From: Clostridia bacterium
Lineage (GTDB): Bacteria > Bacillota_A > Clostridia > Christensenellales > Aristaeellaceae
Assembly: GCA_017399225.1 (NCBI GenBank)
Contig: JAFQEB010000002.1
Span: forward strand, 1 to 38,452
DNA length: 38,452 bases
Direction of reading: 5' to 3'
Positions 23,356 to 31,711 of this stretch are shown piece after piece; position 1 is the stretch's first letter; each line of letters opens with the position of its first letter. Made by a program: the position numbers and the translations under genes. A model generated the notes under the pieces. That model ran no database searches, was not told the DNA's origin, and saw only the letters and a program-made list of their open reading frames with translations.

Positions 23356-24186
23356 ATGGAGCAGTATTTACGCCGCAACCGCCTTTCGGAGCTTATGGAC
23401 GGCCTGGGCGTCCGGGCGCTGATCTATCTGCTGGCGCTGATGTGGTTTGTGTGGCTGTGGGGGCTGGGGATCCCGTCTCTGCTGGCCGGGGCGGCGCTGG
23501 GAACGCTGGGGCAGCTTACCCGCAGCCGGTGGCGAAGGCATACCGTGGCCCGGCGGGAAAGGGCGCTGCGCAGCCGCCTGGGGGCGGAGCTGATGCTGGA
23601 GGACATGCTGCTCTCCGAGCCTCGTGAGGCCCACTTCCGCGCGGCGCTCCTGCTGGCGGAAAGGTGGCCCATTGCCCTTCAAACGGTGAAGGAGGAGGGC
23701 GTCCTGTGCCTCCAGGGGGAGGAAAAGCTGCTGGTGCAGTGCCTGCGGATGCCGGCGGACGGGGCGCTATCGCCAGGAGACCTTGCCGCCGGGCAGCGGG
23801 CAGTCAGGCGCGCGGGGGCGGACCGGGGCGTGCTGTGCGTGCTGGGGAAAACGCCGCCCAAGGTGCTTGCACGGGCAGAGCAGACGTGCATCCCGCTGCG
23901 CATCATCTCCCGGGATACGCTGATGGAACTGGCCGGGCAGACGTCCCCCGCGACGGACGAGCAACTGGTCGCCCTGGGCAAACGCCGCAGAAAGCCGGCG
24001 GGCCGGGGCGGCGCGCTGCAGCTGGTTTTCCGCCGGGATAAAGCGCGGCGCTACTTTACCTACGGGCTGACGATGGTGCTGCTCTATGTGCTGACCGGTG
24101 TGCGGGTGTATGCGGTGCCGGGGCTGGTTTGCCTGACGATGGCGGTGCTGTGCCGCACCGGCCGCAGCGGCGGAGAAACGCTGTGA
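23356..24186 (+). CDS. Membrane protein with Mrr-like central domain
   Basis: A 276-residue protein with transmembrane helices at about residues 20-55 (probably two, in a hairpin) and again at about 235-266. The cytoplasmic core at about 95-195 has segments resembling Mrr/NERD-type nuclease folds: EEKLLVQCLRM, GADRGVLCVLGKTPPKVLARAEQ and IPLRIISRDTLMELAG. The usual catalytic QxK is read here as QCLR, so activity is doubtful. GGGGGAG precedes the ATG. It stands alone and is convergent with the cysteine desulfurase gene, whose stop is adjacent. Confidence 0.55.
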   Translation: MEQYLRRNRLSELMDGLGVRALIYLLALMWFVWLWGLGIPSLLAGAALGTLGQLTRSRWRRHTVARRERALRSRLGAELMLEDMLLSEPREAHFRAALLLAERWPIALQTVKEEGVLCLQGEEKLLVQCLRMPADGALSPGDLAAGQRAVRRAGADRGVLCVLGKTPPKVLARAEQTCIPLRIISRDTLMELAGQTSPATDEQLVALGKRRRKPAGRGGALQLVFRRDKARRYFTYGLTMVLLYVLTGVRVYAVPGLVCLTMAVLCRTGRSGGETL

Positions 24187-25320
24187 TCAGCCCCGCATGA
24201 GGCGCTCGGTCAGCGCGGCGGCGGCGTCCACCTCCTGCTGCGTGGTGAAGGGCCCGACGGAGAAGCGGGCTGCGCCGGATTCCAGCGTGCCCAGCCAGGC
24301 GTGGATCGCCGGGGCGCAGTGCAGGCCGGAGCGGATCGCTACATCCGCGCCGTCCAGCTGATCCGCCAGTGCGCCGCTGTCCCCGTGGAAGGGCACGACG
24401 CTGGTGATGCCAACCCTGGGGGCGGATTCGTCCCCCAGGATGCGCAGCGACGGGATATCCGCCAGCTGGCGGCGCAGACGCTCGTTCAGCATGTGCTCGT
24501 AGCCCTCGAGCTCTGCCCGGTGCTGCCGCACGAACCGCAGCCCCTCCAGGAGTCCGGCGATCCCCGGCAGGTTCAGGGTGCCGCTCTCATAGCGGTCGGG
24601 GAGGATCATCGGCTGACTGACGCTCTCGGAGGCCGAGCCTGTGCCGCCTACGATCAGCGGCTCCGGATCGACGCCCTCCCGCAGGGCCAGCAGACCCGTG
24701 CCATGGGGGCCCAGCAGCCCCTTGTGGCCGGGCATGGCGATCATATCCGCATTCAGCCCGTCAAGGGTCACGTCCAGCACGCCTGCTGTCTGAGCGGCGT
24801 CCACCAGCAGCGGGACGCCCCGTTCGCGGCATACGGCGCCAAGGGCGGCGGCGGGCTGCACCACGCCGGTCACATTGCTGGCATGGCAGAGGATCACCAG
24901 CCGCGTTTCCGGGCTGATGGCGCTGCGCAGGGCCTCCGGGTGCAGCAGGCCGCGGCCGTCCGGCTGCAGCACCTTCACGCGCACGCCGTGATGGGATACC
25001 TGTCTTTCCAGCACGCGCATGACGGCATTGTGCTCCCCGTGGGAGCAGATGACCTCGTCTCCCTGGCGGAGCATACCGTTGATGGCCAGGTTCAGGGATT
25101 CGGTGCAGTTGCGGGTGAAGATGAGCCGCTCCGGCGTGCGGACGCCCAGCAGCGCCGCCGCTTCCTCCCGGCAGCTTTCCACGATGCGTCCGGCCTGCAG
25201 CGAGAGCTTGTGTCCGCCTCGGCCGGGATTCGCGCCGACCCTTTCCATCGCGCCGGTCATTGCGCGGATCACCTGCGCCGGCTTGGGGAAGGATGTGGCG
25301 GCATTGTCCAGATAAATCAT
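24187..25320 (-). CDS. Cysteine desulfurase family protein
   Basis: A 377-residue PLP enzyme of aminotransferase class V that takes sulfur (or selenium) from cysteine. The Schiff-base lysine is Lys200 in AMPGHKGLLGPHGTG; the sulfur-carrying cysteine is Cys335 in RSGLHCAPAIH, and the N-terminus MIYLDNAATSFPKP is typical. AGGAGG precedes ATG 25320; the longer frame from 25407 runs into the divergent gene. It is back to back with a DUF3343-like gene, a partner often found with this subfamily, so sulfur or selenium delivery is likely. Confidence 0.92.
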   Translation of the reverse strand: MIYLDNAATSFPKPAQVIRAMTGAMERVGANPGRGGHKLSLQAGRIVESCREEAAALLGVRTPERLIFTRNCTESLNLAINGMLRQGDEVICSHGEHNAVMRVLERQVSHHGVRVKVLQPDGRGLLHPEALRSAISPETRLVILCHASNVTGVVQPAAALGAVCRERGVPLLVDAAQTAGVLDVTLDGLNADMIAMPGHKGLLGPHGTGLLALREGVDPEPLIVGGTGSASESVSQPMILPDRYESGTLNLPGIAGLLEGLRFVRQHRAELEGYEHMLNERLRRQLADIPSLRILGDESAPRVGITSVVPFHGDSGALADQLDGADVAIRSGLHCAPAIHAWLGTLESGAARFSVGPFTTQQEVDAAAALTERLMRG

Positions 25321-25387
25321 CGCAGTCCTCCTGAACCTCCGCGGGAATTTTGTATATCCTAATGGAGGGAGAGAGGAGGTAGAACCC

Positions 25388-25672
25388 ATGTCGGAGAATT
25401 TCTGCATCGCGGCCTTCCGTTCGCGCCTGCATGTGATGGCCTACGAGCGGGCGCTAGCGGCGGCGGGCGTGAAGGCCTCGGTGGTCACAACGCCAAGGGC
25501 GGTCTCCATCGGCTGCGGCCTGTCCGTCCGGTTTGAGAGCCGGGATCTGGAGAAGGCGCGCCTTGCCCTGCGCCGGGTTCCCCAGGGGAATCTGATCGGC
25601 CTGTACCTGGTGGAAAGGGATCAGATGAACCGCCAGGTGGTGCGGCCCATCCACAGCCAGCCGGGGCACTGA
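25388..25672 (+). CDS. DUF3343-like putative sulfur/selenium carrier
   Basis: A 94-residue protein. The order AAFRSRLHVMAYERAL, VVTTPRAVSIGCGLSVRF fits the DUF3343 family, small proteins proposed to carry sulfur or selenium, with Cys in the GCG motif. GAGAGGAGG lies before the ATG. It is divergent from the cysteine desulfurase, only 67 bases apart, so the pair may share regulation and the enzyme could load this cysteine. The role is inferred from family and position. Confidence 0.78.
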   Translation: MSENFCIAAFRSRLHVMAYERALAAAGVKASVVTTPRAVSIGCGLSVRFESRDLEKARLALRRVPQGNLIGLYLVERDQMNRQVVRPIHSQPGH

Positions 25673-25723
25673 CGACGCTTTTTGAAACAGGCAAGGATTT
25701 TGCAACTTTTTTTACTTTTGCTC

Positions 25724-25752
25724 TTGATTTTTTCCTGCGAACGTGTTATAGT
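25724..25752 (+). promoter_or_regulatory. rpsT promoter
   Basis: TTGATT (25724-25729), a 17-base spacer and TATAGT (25747-25752) lie about 98 bases before the rpsT start, leaving a leader of about 90 bases. Confidence 0.7.
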
Positions 25753-25772
25753 TATTAGCGCTGGTTTTCGCA

Positions 25773-25819
25773 CGGTTTATGCCGTCCCAATCAACCATCT
25801 ATCGGTGTAAACCGCCGAT
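25773..25819 (+). promoter_or_regulatory. Structured rpsT leader with two exclusive stems
   Basis: CGGTTTA (25773-25779) can pair with TAAACCG (25808-25814), while ATCGG (25801-25805) can pair with CCGAT (25815-25819). The second stem would enclose the 3' arm of the first, so the two are probably exclusive. This is the layout of a switch, and ribosomal protein genes are often controlled by their own product. No direct evidence of binding. Confidence 0.45.
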
Positions 25820-25850
25820 CACAGTTCACATCAGCAGGAGGTGAAAGAAG

Positions 25851-26114
25851 TTGCCGAATATCAAGTCTGCCAAGAAGCGCGTTAAGGTTACCGCGAAGAA
25901 GACCCTGCGTAACCGCATGGTGAAGAGCGCTGTCCGTACTTCCGTGAAGAAGTTCGAGGCTGCTGTTGCTGCCGATCCTGCGACCGCCAACGTCCAGCTG
26001 ACCGCGACCACCTCCGCGATTGATAAGGCTGCGGCCAAGGGCGTTATGCACAAGAACGCTGCCAACCGCAAGAAGGCCCGTCTGGCCAAGCAGCTGGCTA
26101 AGGCTGCCATGTAA
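25851..26114 (+). CDS. rpsT: 30S ribosomal protein S20
   Basis: An 87-residue, lysine-rich helical protein binding 16S rRNA near the bottom of the 30S body. The N-terminus MPNIKSAKKRVKV and the segment ALAKGVMHKN-like AAAKGVMHKNAANRKKARL are characteristic. The start codon is TTG with AGGAGGTG seven bases upstream. Escherichia coli rpsT also starts with UUG, a feature tied to its autogenous control. The gene is monocistronic, with promoter, structured leader and terminator. Confidence 0.96.
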   Translation: MPNIKSAKKRVKVTAKKTLRNRMVKSAVRTSVKKFEAAVAADPATANVQLTATTSAIDKAAAKGVMHKNAANRKKARLAKQLAKAAM

Positions 26115-26139
26115 TGGCCTTTCGTCAACAGGAGTTTTG

Positions 26140-26163
26140 CCTCATCCGTTATATCGGATGAGG
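26140..26163 (+). terminator. Terminator after rpsT
   Basis: CCTCATCCG pairs perfectly with CGGATGAGG around a 6-base loop and is followed by TTTTCTTATTT. The stretch 26170-26335 shows no gene. Confidence 0.9.
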
Positions 26164-26347
26164 TTTTCTTATTTGCAGAATTTATTTTGGAAAATCTTCT
26201 TTTCCATGCATGAATCTGGCTGTGTGATGCGTTTAGTAGGTGTACGGAAGCTGATGAAAACGGCTTTTGCCTCACGAATGCAGGAAACTGCGGTGGCAGA
26301 GCCGAATATCCATATTAGTAACAGGATCTATGGAAGGAAGGACAACG

Positions 26348-28156
26348 ATGAAACGGATCATTGCAATGCTCCTGACGATGACGCTGGTCATCACGCTCCT
26401 GGCTGCCCCGGCGGCACAGGCAGCCTCTTATGCCACCGCGGTGGTCAAGGGCGGATGGCTGCGCCTGCGGGCCGACGCCTCCTATAACGCGGAAACCATT
26501 TCTGCCTACTATACCGGCACCAGCGTTACCATCCTGGGCGGCGCGGGAGATTGGTTCCATGTCGCTACGCCCGACGGCAAGCAGGGCTATATGCACTCGG
26601 ATTTCCTGACCATCACCGGCTCCATCACCGGCGGTCAGCTGGATGAGAACACCGCGGCCTATGTTACCAGCAAGAACGGCAAGTCCGTGCGTATGCGCAC
26701 CGGCCCGTCCAAGCAGTATTCCACCGTTGCCTCCTATGCGGTGGGCACGCCGGTCACCATCCTGATCTCCGGCGACGAGTGGTGCAAGGTGCGCATCGGC
26801 GGCCGTACGGGCTATATGATGACGGAATTCCTGACCACCACCAATACCGGCGCGCCGGATACGGACGTGAGCGGCTATACCGCCTACGTCACCAGCGCCA
26901 ACGGCCTGGGCGTGCGGATGCGCAGCGGCGCCGGCAAGCTGTATTCGACCCTTGCCACCTATCAGGTGGGTACCCGGGTCACGGTGCTGGAGTACGGCAA
27001 GACCTGGTGCAAGATCCGCGTCAATGGTCTGACCGGCTATATGATGACGGAATTCCTGACCACCAATACGCCCAGCGTGGTGACCAGCGTCGTCCTCAGC
27101 GATAATTCTGTCTGGCCGGGCGAGACGCTTTACGCCACGGTCCAGCCCTCCGGCGCTTCCGTTACCTATGAATGGCTCAATGACAAGGGCTACCGCGTCG
27201 GCAGCGGCAGCAGCTACACCGTTCAGAGCAGTGATGCGGGCCGCCGCCTGCGGGTGCGGGTCACCGGCAAGAACGGCACCGGCGGCAGCGCGGTCTCCGG
27301 CTGGGCGACCGTCCAGGGCAGCGGCAATGTGTCCGTGGGTTATGCCCTGACCGGCGTGACTATCAGCGATACCACCCCCACCGTGGGCCAGACCCTGACT
27401 GCGACCATCAAGCCTGCGGGCGCGACGGCCAATATCAGCTGGTTCCGGGATGACGGCGTGTTCATGGGCAGCGGCAGCACCTACACCGTGCGCACCACTG
27501 ACCTGGGCCGCAGCCTGTACGTCTGGGCTGAGGGTACCGGCGCTACCAGCGGCGATGCCACCAGCAGCCTGACGCAGCCTGTCGCTGCCGGTGCAGCCCA
27601 GCAGATCGCCCTGCAGCGGGTGACCATCAGCGATACCACCCCCACCGTGGGCCAGACCCTCACCGCGACGCTCTCGCCTGCGGGCGCGACGGCTTCCATT
27701 ACCTGGTGCTCCAGCGACGGCCGCGTGCTTGGCTACGGGGAAACCTACACAGCCCGTCAGACCGACGTGGGCTACGGCCTGTGTGCCTACGCCACCGGCA
27801 CCGGCAACACCACCGGAGCGATCGTCAGCCAGGTGACCTCCAAGGTGCAGGGGGCAGCGCAGAGCTACCGCATTTCCGGCGCGGAGATCAGCGACATGAC
27901 CCCCACTGTCGGCCAGACGCTGAAGGCTACGGTCTATCCTGCCGGTGCCACGGCGGTCATCACCTGGTACCGGGATGACGACTGGATCCTGGGCTACGGC
28001 GATACCTACACCGTCACTGCGGCGGATGCGGGCCATACCATCTACCTGTGGGTAGATGGCACCGGCAACACCACCGGCGGTGCGACCAGCAATATCACCG
28101 CGCCTGTTTCCGGCGGCGGCTCCTATGTGACCACCACCACGGATTTCGGGTGGTAA
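26348..28156 (+). CDS. Secreted protein with three SH3 and four Ig-like repeat domains
   Basis: A 602-residue exported protein. The signal peptide covers about residues 1-28. Three bacterial SH3 domains follow (about 30-95, 103-168 and 178-242), each with a LRLRADAS or VRMRTGPSKQYS core and a GYM end; such domains bind peptidoglycan or its peptides. The rest consists of about four Ig-like modules of 85-90 residues with the motif TPTVGQTLTAT, a Trp in the middle and GTG near the end. No catalytic domain is seen, so it may be a wall-binding structural protein. GGAAGGAAGG precedes ATG 26348. No sorting motif is present. Confidence 0.85.
   Translation: MKRIIAMLLTMTLVITLLAAPAAQAASYATAVVKGGWLRLRADASYNAETISAYYTGTSVTILGGAGDWFHVATPDGKQGYMHSDFLTITGSITGGQLDENTAAYVTSKNGKSVRMRTGPSKQYSTVASYAVGTPVTILISGDEWCKVRIGGRTGYMMTEFLTTTNTGAPDTDVSGYTAYVTSANGLGVRMRSGAGKLYSTLATYQVGTRVTVLEYGKTWCKIRVNGLTGYMMTEFLTTNTPSVVTSVVLSDNSVWPGETLYATVQPSGASVTYEWLNDKGYRVGSGSSYTVQSSDAGRRLRVRVTGKNGTGGSAVSGWATVQGSGNVSVGYALTGVTISDTTPTVGQTLTATIKPAGATANISWFRDDGVFMGSGSTYTVRTTDLGRSLYVWAEGTGATSGDATSSLTQPVAAGAAQQIALQRVTISDTTPTVGQTLTATLSPAGATASITWCSSDGRVLGYGETYTARQTDVGYGLCAYATGTGNTTGAIVSQVTSKVQGAAQSYRISGAEISDMTPTVGQTLKATVYPAGATAVITWYRDDDWILGYGDTYTVTAADAGHTIYLWVDGTGNTTGGATSNITAPVSGGGSYVTTTTDFGW
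27350..28115 (+). repeat. Repeats coding for VGQTL-type Ig-like modules
   Basis: About three well-conserved modules are spaced by about 264 bases or slightly more. A 35-base stretch is identical at 27362-27396 and 27626-27660, showing recent duplication at the DNA level; the third module has diverged more. Confidence 0.8.
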
Positions 28157-28174
28157 GCGGCAACCAAAGCCAAT

Positions 28175-28202
28175 GCGCGTCTGTCCCAAAAGGCAGGCGC
28201 GC
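28175..28202 (+). terminator. Terminator after the SH3/Ig protein
   Basis: GCGCGTCTG pairs with CAGGCGCGC (one G-U pair) and is followed by TTTTC. Confidence 0.75.
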
Positions 28203-28235
28203 TTTTCACGAATCATCCTTCCGGAGGTACGCAAG

Positions 28236-29438
28236 ATGAAGCCCGCATGGCATTATCGCCCCGAGCGCAACTGGATCAACGACCCCAACGGGCTGGTGCA
28301 GCTGAATGGCTGGTACCACCTGTTTTACCAGTACAATCCCCACGGCGATCAGTGGGGCGACATCCACTGGGGCCACGCCCGGTCCCGGGATCTGCTGCAC
28401 TGGGAGACGATGCCTATCGCCATGACGCCGGACGCCGCCCGGGGAGAGCTGCACTGCTTTTCCGGCGGCTACTGCAAGGATGCGCAGGGCAAGCCACATT
28501 TCTTCTATACCAGCATCGGCGCGGAGGCGGATGGCCGCGACTGCACCCACGGCGCGCAGCAGTGGTTTGCCGAGCCTGCGGATGACGACCTGACCCGCCT
28601 CATCCAGACTGACGAAGGCGCGCTGACTGACGACGTCCACGGCGCAATGCACGTCCGCGACTGGCGCGACCCCTGCGTCATCCGCCACGAGGGCCAGTAT
28701 CTGATGGTGCTGGGCGGCTGCGTGGAGGAGCGGGGCTGCATCCTGCTTTATACTTCGCCGGACATGCGGAAATGGACCTACCGGCACATCCTCGCCCAAA
28801 GCGACGCCGCCGACGGCAAGCCCTGGGAGTGCCCCAACCTCTTCCATACGGACGGCAAATTCGGCCTGATCTACTCGCCCTGCGCGGAGGTTCATATCAA
28901 GATCGGCACGCTGGACGGTGAGCTCCGCTTCCACGAGGAGCGCGACGAGATCCTCGACCCCGCCGCCTGGAACGGCTTCTACGCCCCGCAAACCTTTACC
29001 GACGAGCAGGGGCGGGTCATTTTGATCGCCTGGATGCCCGAGTGCGACAACGTCCGCAAGGGTTGGGCAGGCGTGATGAGCCTGCCGCGCATCCTGCACA
29101 TCACGGAGGAGGGCCTCCACAGCGAGCCCGTCCCCGGCGCAGAAAGCCTGCCGGGTGTGCAGCGCTTCCAGGTGTGCAGAGAATCGCTCCCGGCGGAGTG
29201 GACGCTGCACCGGAGCCCCGACGGCACGGAGTACACCAACCTCTCCCTTGGCACGGACGGCACGCTGCTGCTCAGTCGCCTGCATTCCTCCCTGAGCGAG
29301 GGGCCCTCCAAACAGCCCATCGTCCGCACCGTCCCCCTGCGCGACGTGAACGACGTGTTCATCGCCGTGGACGGCAGCGCGGTGGAGGTACTGGTTAACG
29401 GCAAGTCCCTGTCCGGGCGGATTTACCCCACCAAATGA
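28236..29438 (+). CDS. Glycoside hydrolase family 32 (beta-fructosidase)
   Basis: A 400-residue GH32 enzyme hydrolysing beta-fructosides such as sucrose, sucrose-6-phosphate or fructans. The nucleophile Asp16 is in NWINDPNG, the transition-state stabiliser in DWRDPCV, and the acid/base Glu in PWECPNLF. A C-terminal beta-sandwich shorter than in most relatives follows. There is no signal peptide, so it acts inside the cell, suggesting imported oligosaccharides or a phosphorylated sugar. GGAGGT precedes ATG 28236. No transporter or regulator is adjacent, so its exact substrate is open. Confidence 0.92.
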   Translation: MKPAWHYRPERNWINDPNGLVQLNGWYHLFYQYNPHGDQWGDIHWGHARSRDLLHWETMPIAMTPDAARGELHCFSGGYCKDAQGKPHFFYTSIGAEADGRDCTHGAQQWFAEPADDDLTRLIQTDEGALTDDVHGAMHVRDWRDPCVIRHEGQYLMVLGGCVEERGCILLYTSPDMRKWTYRHILAQSDAADGKPWECPNLFHTDGKFGLIYSPCAEVHIKIGTLDGELRFHEERDEILDPAAWNGFYAPQTFTDEQGRVILIAWMPECDNVRKGWAGVMSLPRILHITEEGLHSEPVPGAESLPGVQRFQVCRESLPAEWTLHRSPDGTEYTNLSLGTDGTLLLSRLHSSLSEGPSKQPIVRTVPLRDVNDVFIAVDGSAVEVLVNGKSLSGRIYPTK

Positions 29439-29443
29439 AAATG

Positions 29444-29466
29444 CGCCTCCCCAAAGCGGGGAGGCG
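29444..29466 (+). terminator. Terminator after GH32 gene
   Basis: CGCCTCCCC pairs perfectly with GGGGAGGCG around a 5-base loop and is followed by TTTTG. It lies between convergent genes and may stop both. Confidence 0.85.
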
Positions 29467-29478
29467 TTTTGCGTGCCA

Positions 29479-29901
29479 TTATCGTTCTGTTTGTTCAGTC
29501 ATGATGCCCCAGCGGATACCGAACTTGTCTACGAAAACCACCCGGCAGGAGCTGTAGGGCGTGGCTGCCATCGGGTAGATGGCGGTGCTGCCCTCCTGCA
29601 AAACCGCGTAGGCCCGCTGCACCTCTTCCTTGGTGTCGTACATGATGGTCAGGAAGTTCGAGTAGCAGGTCTGGAATTCGATGTCAGCATGGTCGCTCAT
29701 GATGATCCGCTGCCCGTCCAGCATCAGCTCGGCGTGATAGATCCAGTCCTTCTGTGCCTCTGTGAGCAAGGGCATGTACGCCGGATCATTGGCGTCCCGG
29801 TAGGAGATCTGGCAGGCGATCTGCCCGCCGAAGGCCTTTGCGTACAGGTGAATAGCCTCACGGCACTGGCCGCCGAAATTCAGGGTGGGGGTGATCTTCA
29901 T
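29479..29901 (-). CDS. VOC-family (PhnB-like) protein
   Basis: A 140-residue protein of the glyoxalase/vicinal oxygen chelate fold, nearest to the PhnB/YjdN type: MKITPTLNFGGQCREAI, IYHAELMLDGQRIIMSDHA and the closing KFGIRWGIM. Members bind metals and act on varied small molecules; PhnB-like proteins lack a fixed function. AACGGAGGT precedes the ATG. It may share a transcript with the upstream prenyltransferase-repeat gene, 13 bases away. Confidence 0.85.
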   Translation of the reverse strand: MKITPTLNFGGQCREAIHLYAKAFGGQIACQISYRDANDPAYMPLLTEAQKDWIYHAELMLDGQRIIMSDHADIEFQTCYSNFLTIMYDTKEEVQRAYAVLQEGSTAIYPMAATPYSSCRVVFVDKFGIRWGIMTEQTER

Positions 29902-29914
29902 GAGCGTACCTCCG

Positions 29915-30823
29915 TTAAACTTTCCTGAAATTCCTCAAATACACGATATGCTTGAGCACGATATGCGCCTTCCACCAGTATGCGGCGACCTCGTACTCGG
30001 CGGTGTACTCGTTCCACCATTTCCACGGTACGGGCCAGGAGCCGTCCGGGAGCTGCGAGTCGATCAGGAACTGGCACTCCGCCTGCGCCGCCTCGGCGAT
30101 GAGGGGATAGCAGGGATGCGCTGGGCCGTCGATCATGTCGGTGGGACGGTCGACGTACTCCACGCCGTACTTGGTCAGGTCGGTGCATACGCACATGGGG
30201 ACCTGAACGCGCAGGCGCTCCGCCAGCCGGTCAAGGCCGGTGATGCCGTGGCCCTCGGCGTACTTCGCCAGCTGCAGGAACAGGAACACCACATGCTTCT
30301 CGGCAAAGGGCTCCTGGGCAAGCAGCCAATCAATGGCCTCCTGGGCGATGGTGCGTCCCTTGCGGTACAGTGCGGAATCCCGCTCCGAGTAGTGCAGGAT
30401 GAACGCAGCCAGCGCGGCGGTGGGGTTGTAGTTGAAGCCCTCCTTGCCCTCGTACGTCCACCAGATGGCCCTCGGGTGGTCGTTGTTGGAGGGGATGGAG
30501 CCGGGCCACTGCCGGTGGGCTTCGTCGAAGTCTTTTCCGCTGTCCAGATAGCGCAAAATGCCCTGCACAATGGGATGCTCCCGGGGCGTATCCAGGCGGA
30601 AGAGGATGTCGATGGCCGTCTGCGTGGTCAGGGGCGAGGAGCCGGGGTTCCAGTTGTCCGCCTCCAGCGCATGACCGAAGCCGCCGTCCTCGTTCTGGAA
30701 CGCGGCCAGGGCCTGCAGCACATTCCCGGCGCTTCCGCCCTCAAAATGGTACTGCCACAGGGCCAGCTCCAGCGGACGGGAGCAGCGGTACATGAAGGCG
30801 CGGGCCTTTTCGTAAGTGTTCAT
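29915..30823 (-). CDS. Prenyltransferase/squalene-oxidase repeat-like protein
   Basis: A 302-residue protein with the alpha-alpha toroid repeats seen in terpene cyclases: AAFQNEDGGFGHALEAD near residues 40-55 and SQLPDGSWPVPWKWW near 255-270. There is no DXDD cyclase motif, so it is unlikely to make terpenes; such soluble proteins in Firmicutes are of unknown function. It is probably cytoplasmic. It forms a run with the VOC gene downstream; the AraC gene ends 60 bases upstream of its start. Confidence 0.7.
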   Translation of the reverse strand: MNTYEKARAFMYRCSRPLELALWQYHFEGGSAGNVLQALAAFQNEDGGFGHALEADNWNPGSSPLTTQTAIDILFRLDTPREHPIVQGILRYLDSGKDFDEAHRQWPGSIPSNNDHPRAIWWTYEGKEGFNYNPTAALAAFILHYSERDSALYRKGRTIAQEAIDWLLAQEPFAEKHVVFLFLQLAKYAEGHGITGLDRLAERLRVQVPMCVCTDLTKYGVEYVDRPTDMIDGPAHPCYPLIAEAAQAECQFLIDSQLPDGSWPVPWKWWNEYTAEYEVAAYWWKAHIVLKHIVYLRNFRKV

Positions 30824-30883
30824 ATGAATACCTCCTTTGCGCCAGCATAGCGCAAACGGGATGGTTTGTCTTGTAAAAATGCG

Positions 30884-31711
30884 TCATCTGCGGGCGAGGG
30901 CGAGGGCTTCCTTCGGGGACATCAGGTGATGCCGGCGGAAGTCGTGCAGCAGGTGCGCCTGATCGGTATAGCCGAAGCGCTCGACCGCGTCCAGCGCGCT
31001 GTAGCGGGGGTTGAGCGCCATGTCCTGCCACAGCAGCTGATAGCGCAGCAGCGACGCAAAGGCCTTGGGAGACACGCCCATCATTGCGTCAAACCGGCGC
31101 TCCAATTGGCGCGGAGACAGCACCAGCGCCGCAGCGACTTCGCTCACACGCCCCCGGCCGCTGGTTCGCAGCATGTGGTGGATGGCGTTCAGCACCGTCG
31201 CATCCGCCCGGGCGGTATCCAGCAGCGCCAAAAGCACCGGCTCTGCCGCGCGGATCTTGCCCTCCAGGGTGACCTCCTCAAACAGCACCGGCATGAGGGC
31301 GCGTTCGATCCGTCGGAAGAAGGCTTCCGCCGGGTACTGCCGGTTGAGGCTGCCGCGCAGGGAATCCTCCGTGAACAGTGCTGCCGTCCAGGCATAGAAG
31401 CGGATGGCAAAGGTCGCCGCCAGCCCGCCGGTAGCGTTGCTGGGCCCGGTGAACCCGGAGTACTCATCCAGCGCGCAGAAGGAGCTGCTGATGCCATTCT
31501 GCGCGTAATCAATATGGAAGATGATATCCATGCAGGTGTCCGGGATAACGATGCCGCCCGCGTGGGGCCGCTCCGGCAGGGGACACTCACTGCCCCAGAA
31601 GCAGCGGACATACGGCGCAAGGGCCGCACAGGGCGCGATCTCCCGGTAGGTTTCGTCCTGCTGGAAGGGCGTGCCCGTGATGGGATGGTACATGCTTGCC
31701 AGGGCGCGCAT
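30884..31711 (-). CDS. AraC-family transcriptional regulator
   Basis: A 275-residue regulator. The C-terminal about 100 residues hold the double helix-turn-helix of the AraC family (VSEVAAALVLSPRQLERRFDAMMGVSPKAF, then FGYTDQAHLLHDFRRHHLMSP). The N-terminal part (YVRCFWGSE, IPDTCMDIIFHID) resembles the DUF6597-type effector domain. The start ATG overlaps the stop of the NnrDE gene by one base (TGATG), so translation may be coupled. Its targets may be the downstream prenyltransferase-repeat and VOC genes, which is inference. Confidence 0.9.
   Translation of the reverse strand: MRALASMYHPITGTPFQQDETYREIAPCAALAPYVRCFWGSECPLPERPHAGGIVIPDTCMDIIFHIDYAQNGISSSFCALDEYSGFTGPSNATGGLAATFAIRFYAWTAALFTEDSLRGSLNRQYPAEAFFRRIERALMPVLFEEVTLEGKIRAAEPVLLALLDTARADATVLNAIHHMLRTSGRGRVSEVAAALVLSPRQLERRFDAMMGVSPKAFASLLRYQLLWQDMALNPRYSALDAVERFGYTDQAHLLHDFRRHHLMSPKEALALARR

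Noticed and set aside
23356..24186. Calling the Mrr-like protein an active restriction enzyme or defence gene
   Set aside because: The catalytic pattern is altered, no methylase or specificity gene is adjacent, and the similarity is weak.
26315..28234. A 639-codon minus-strand frame opposite the SH3/Ig gene
   Set aside because: Its repeats only mirror those of the real plus-strand gene, which has a signal peptide and ribosome site.
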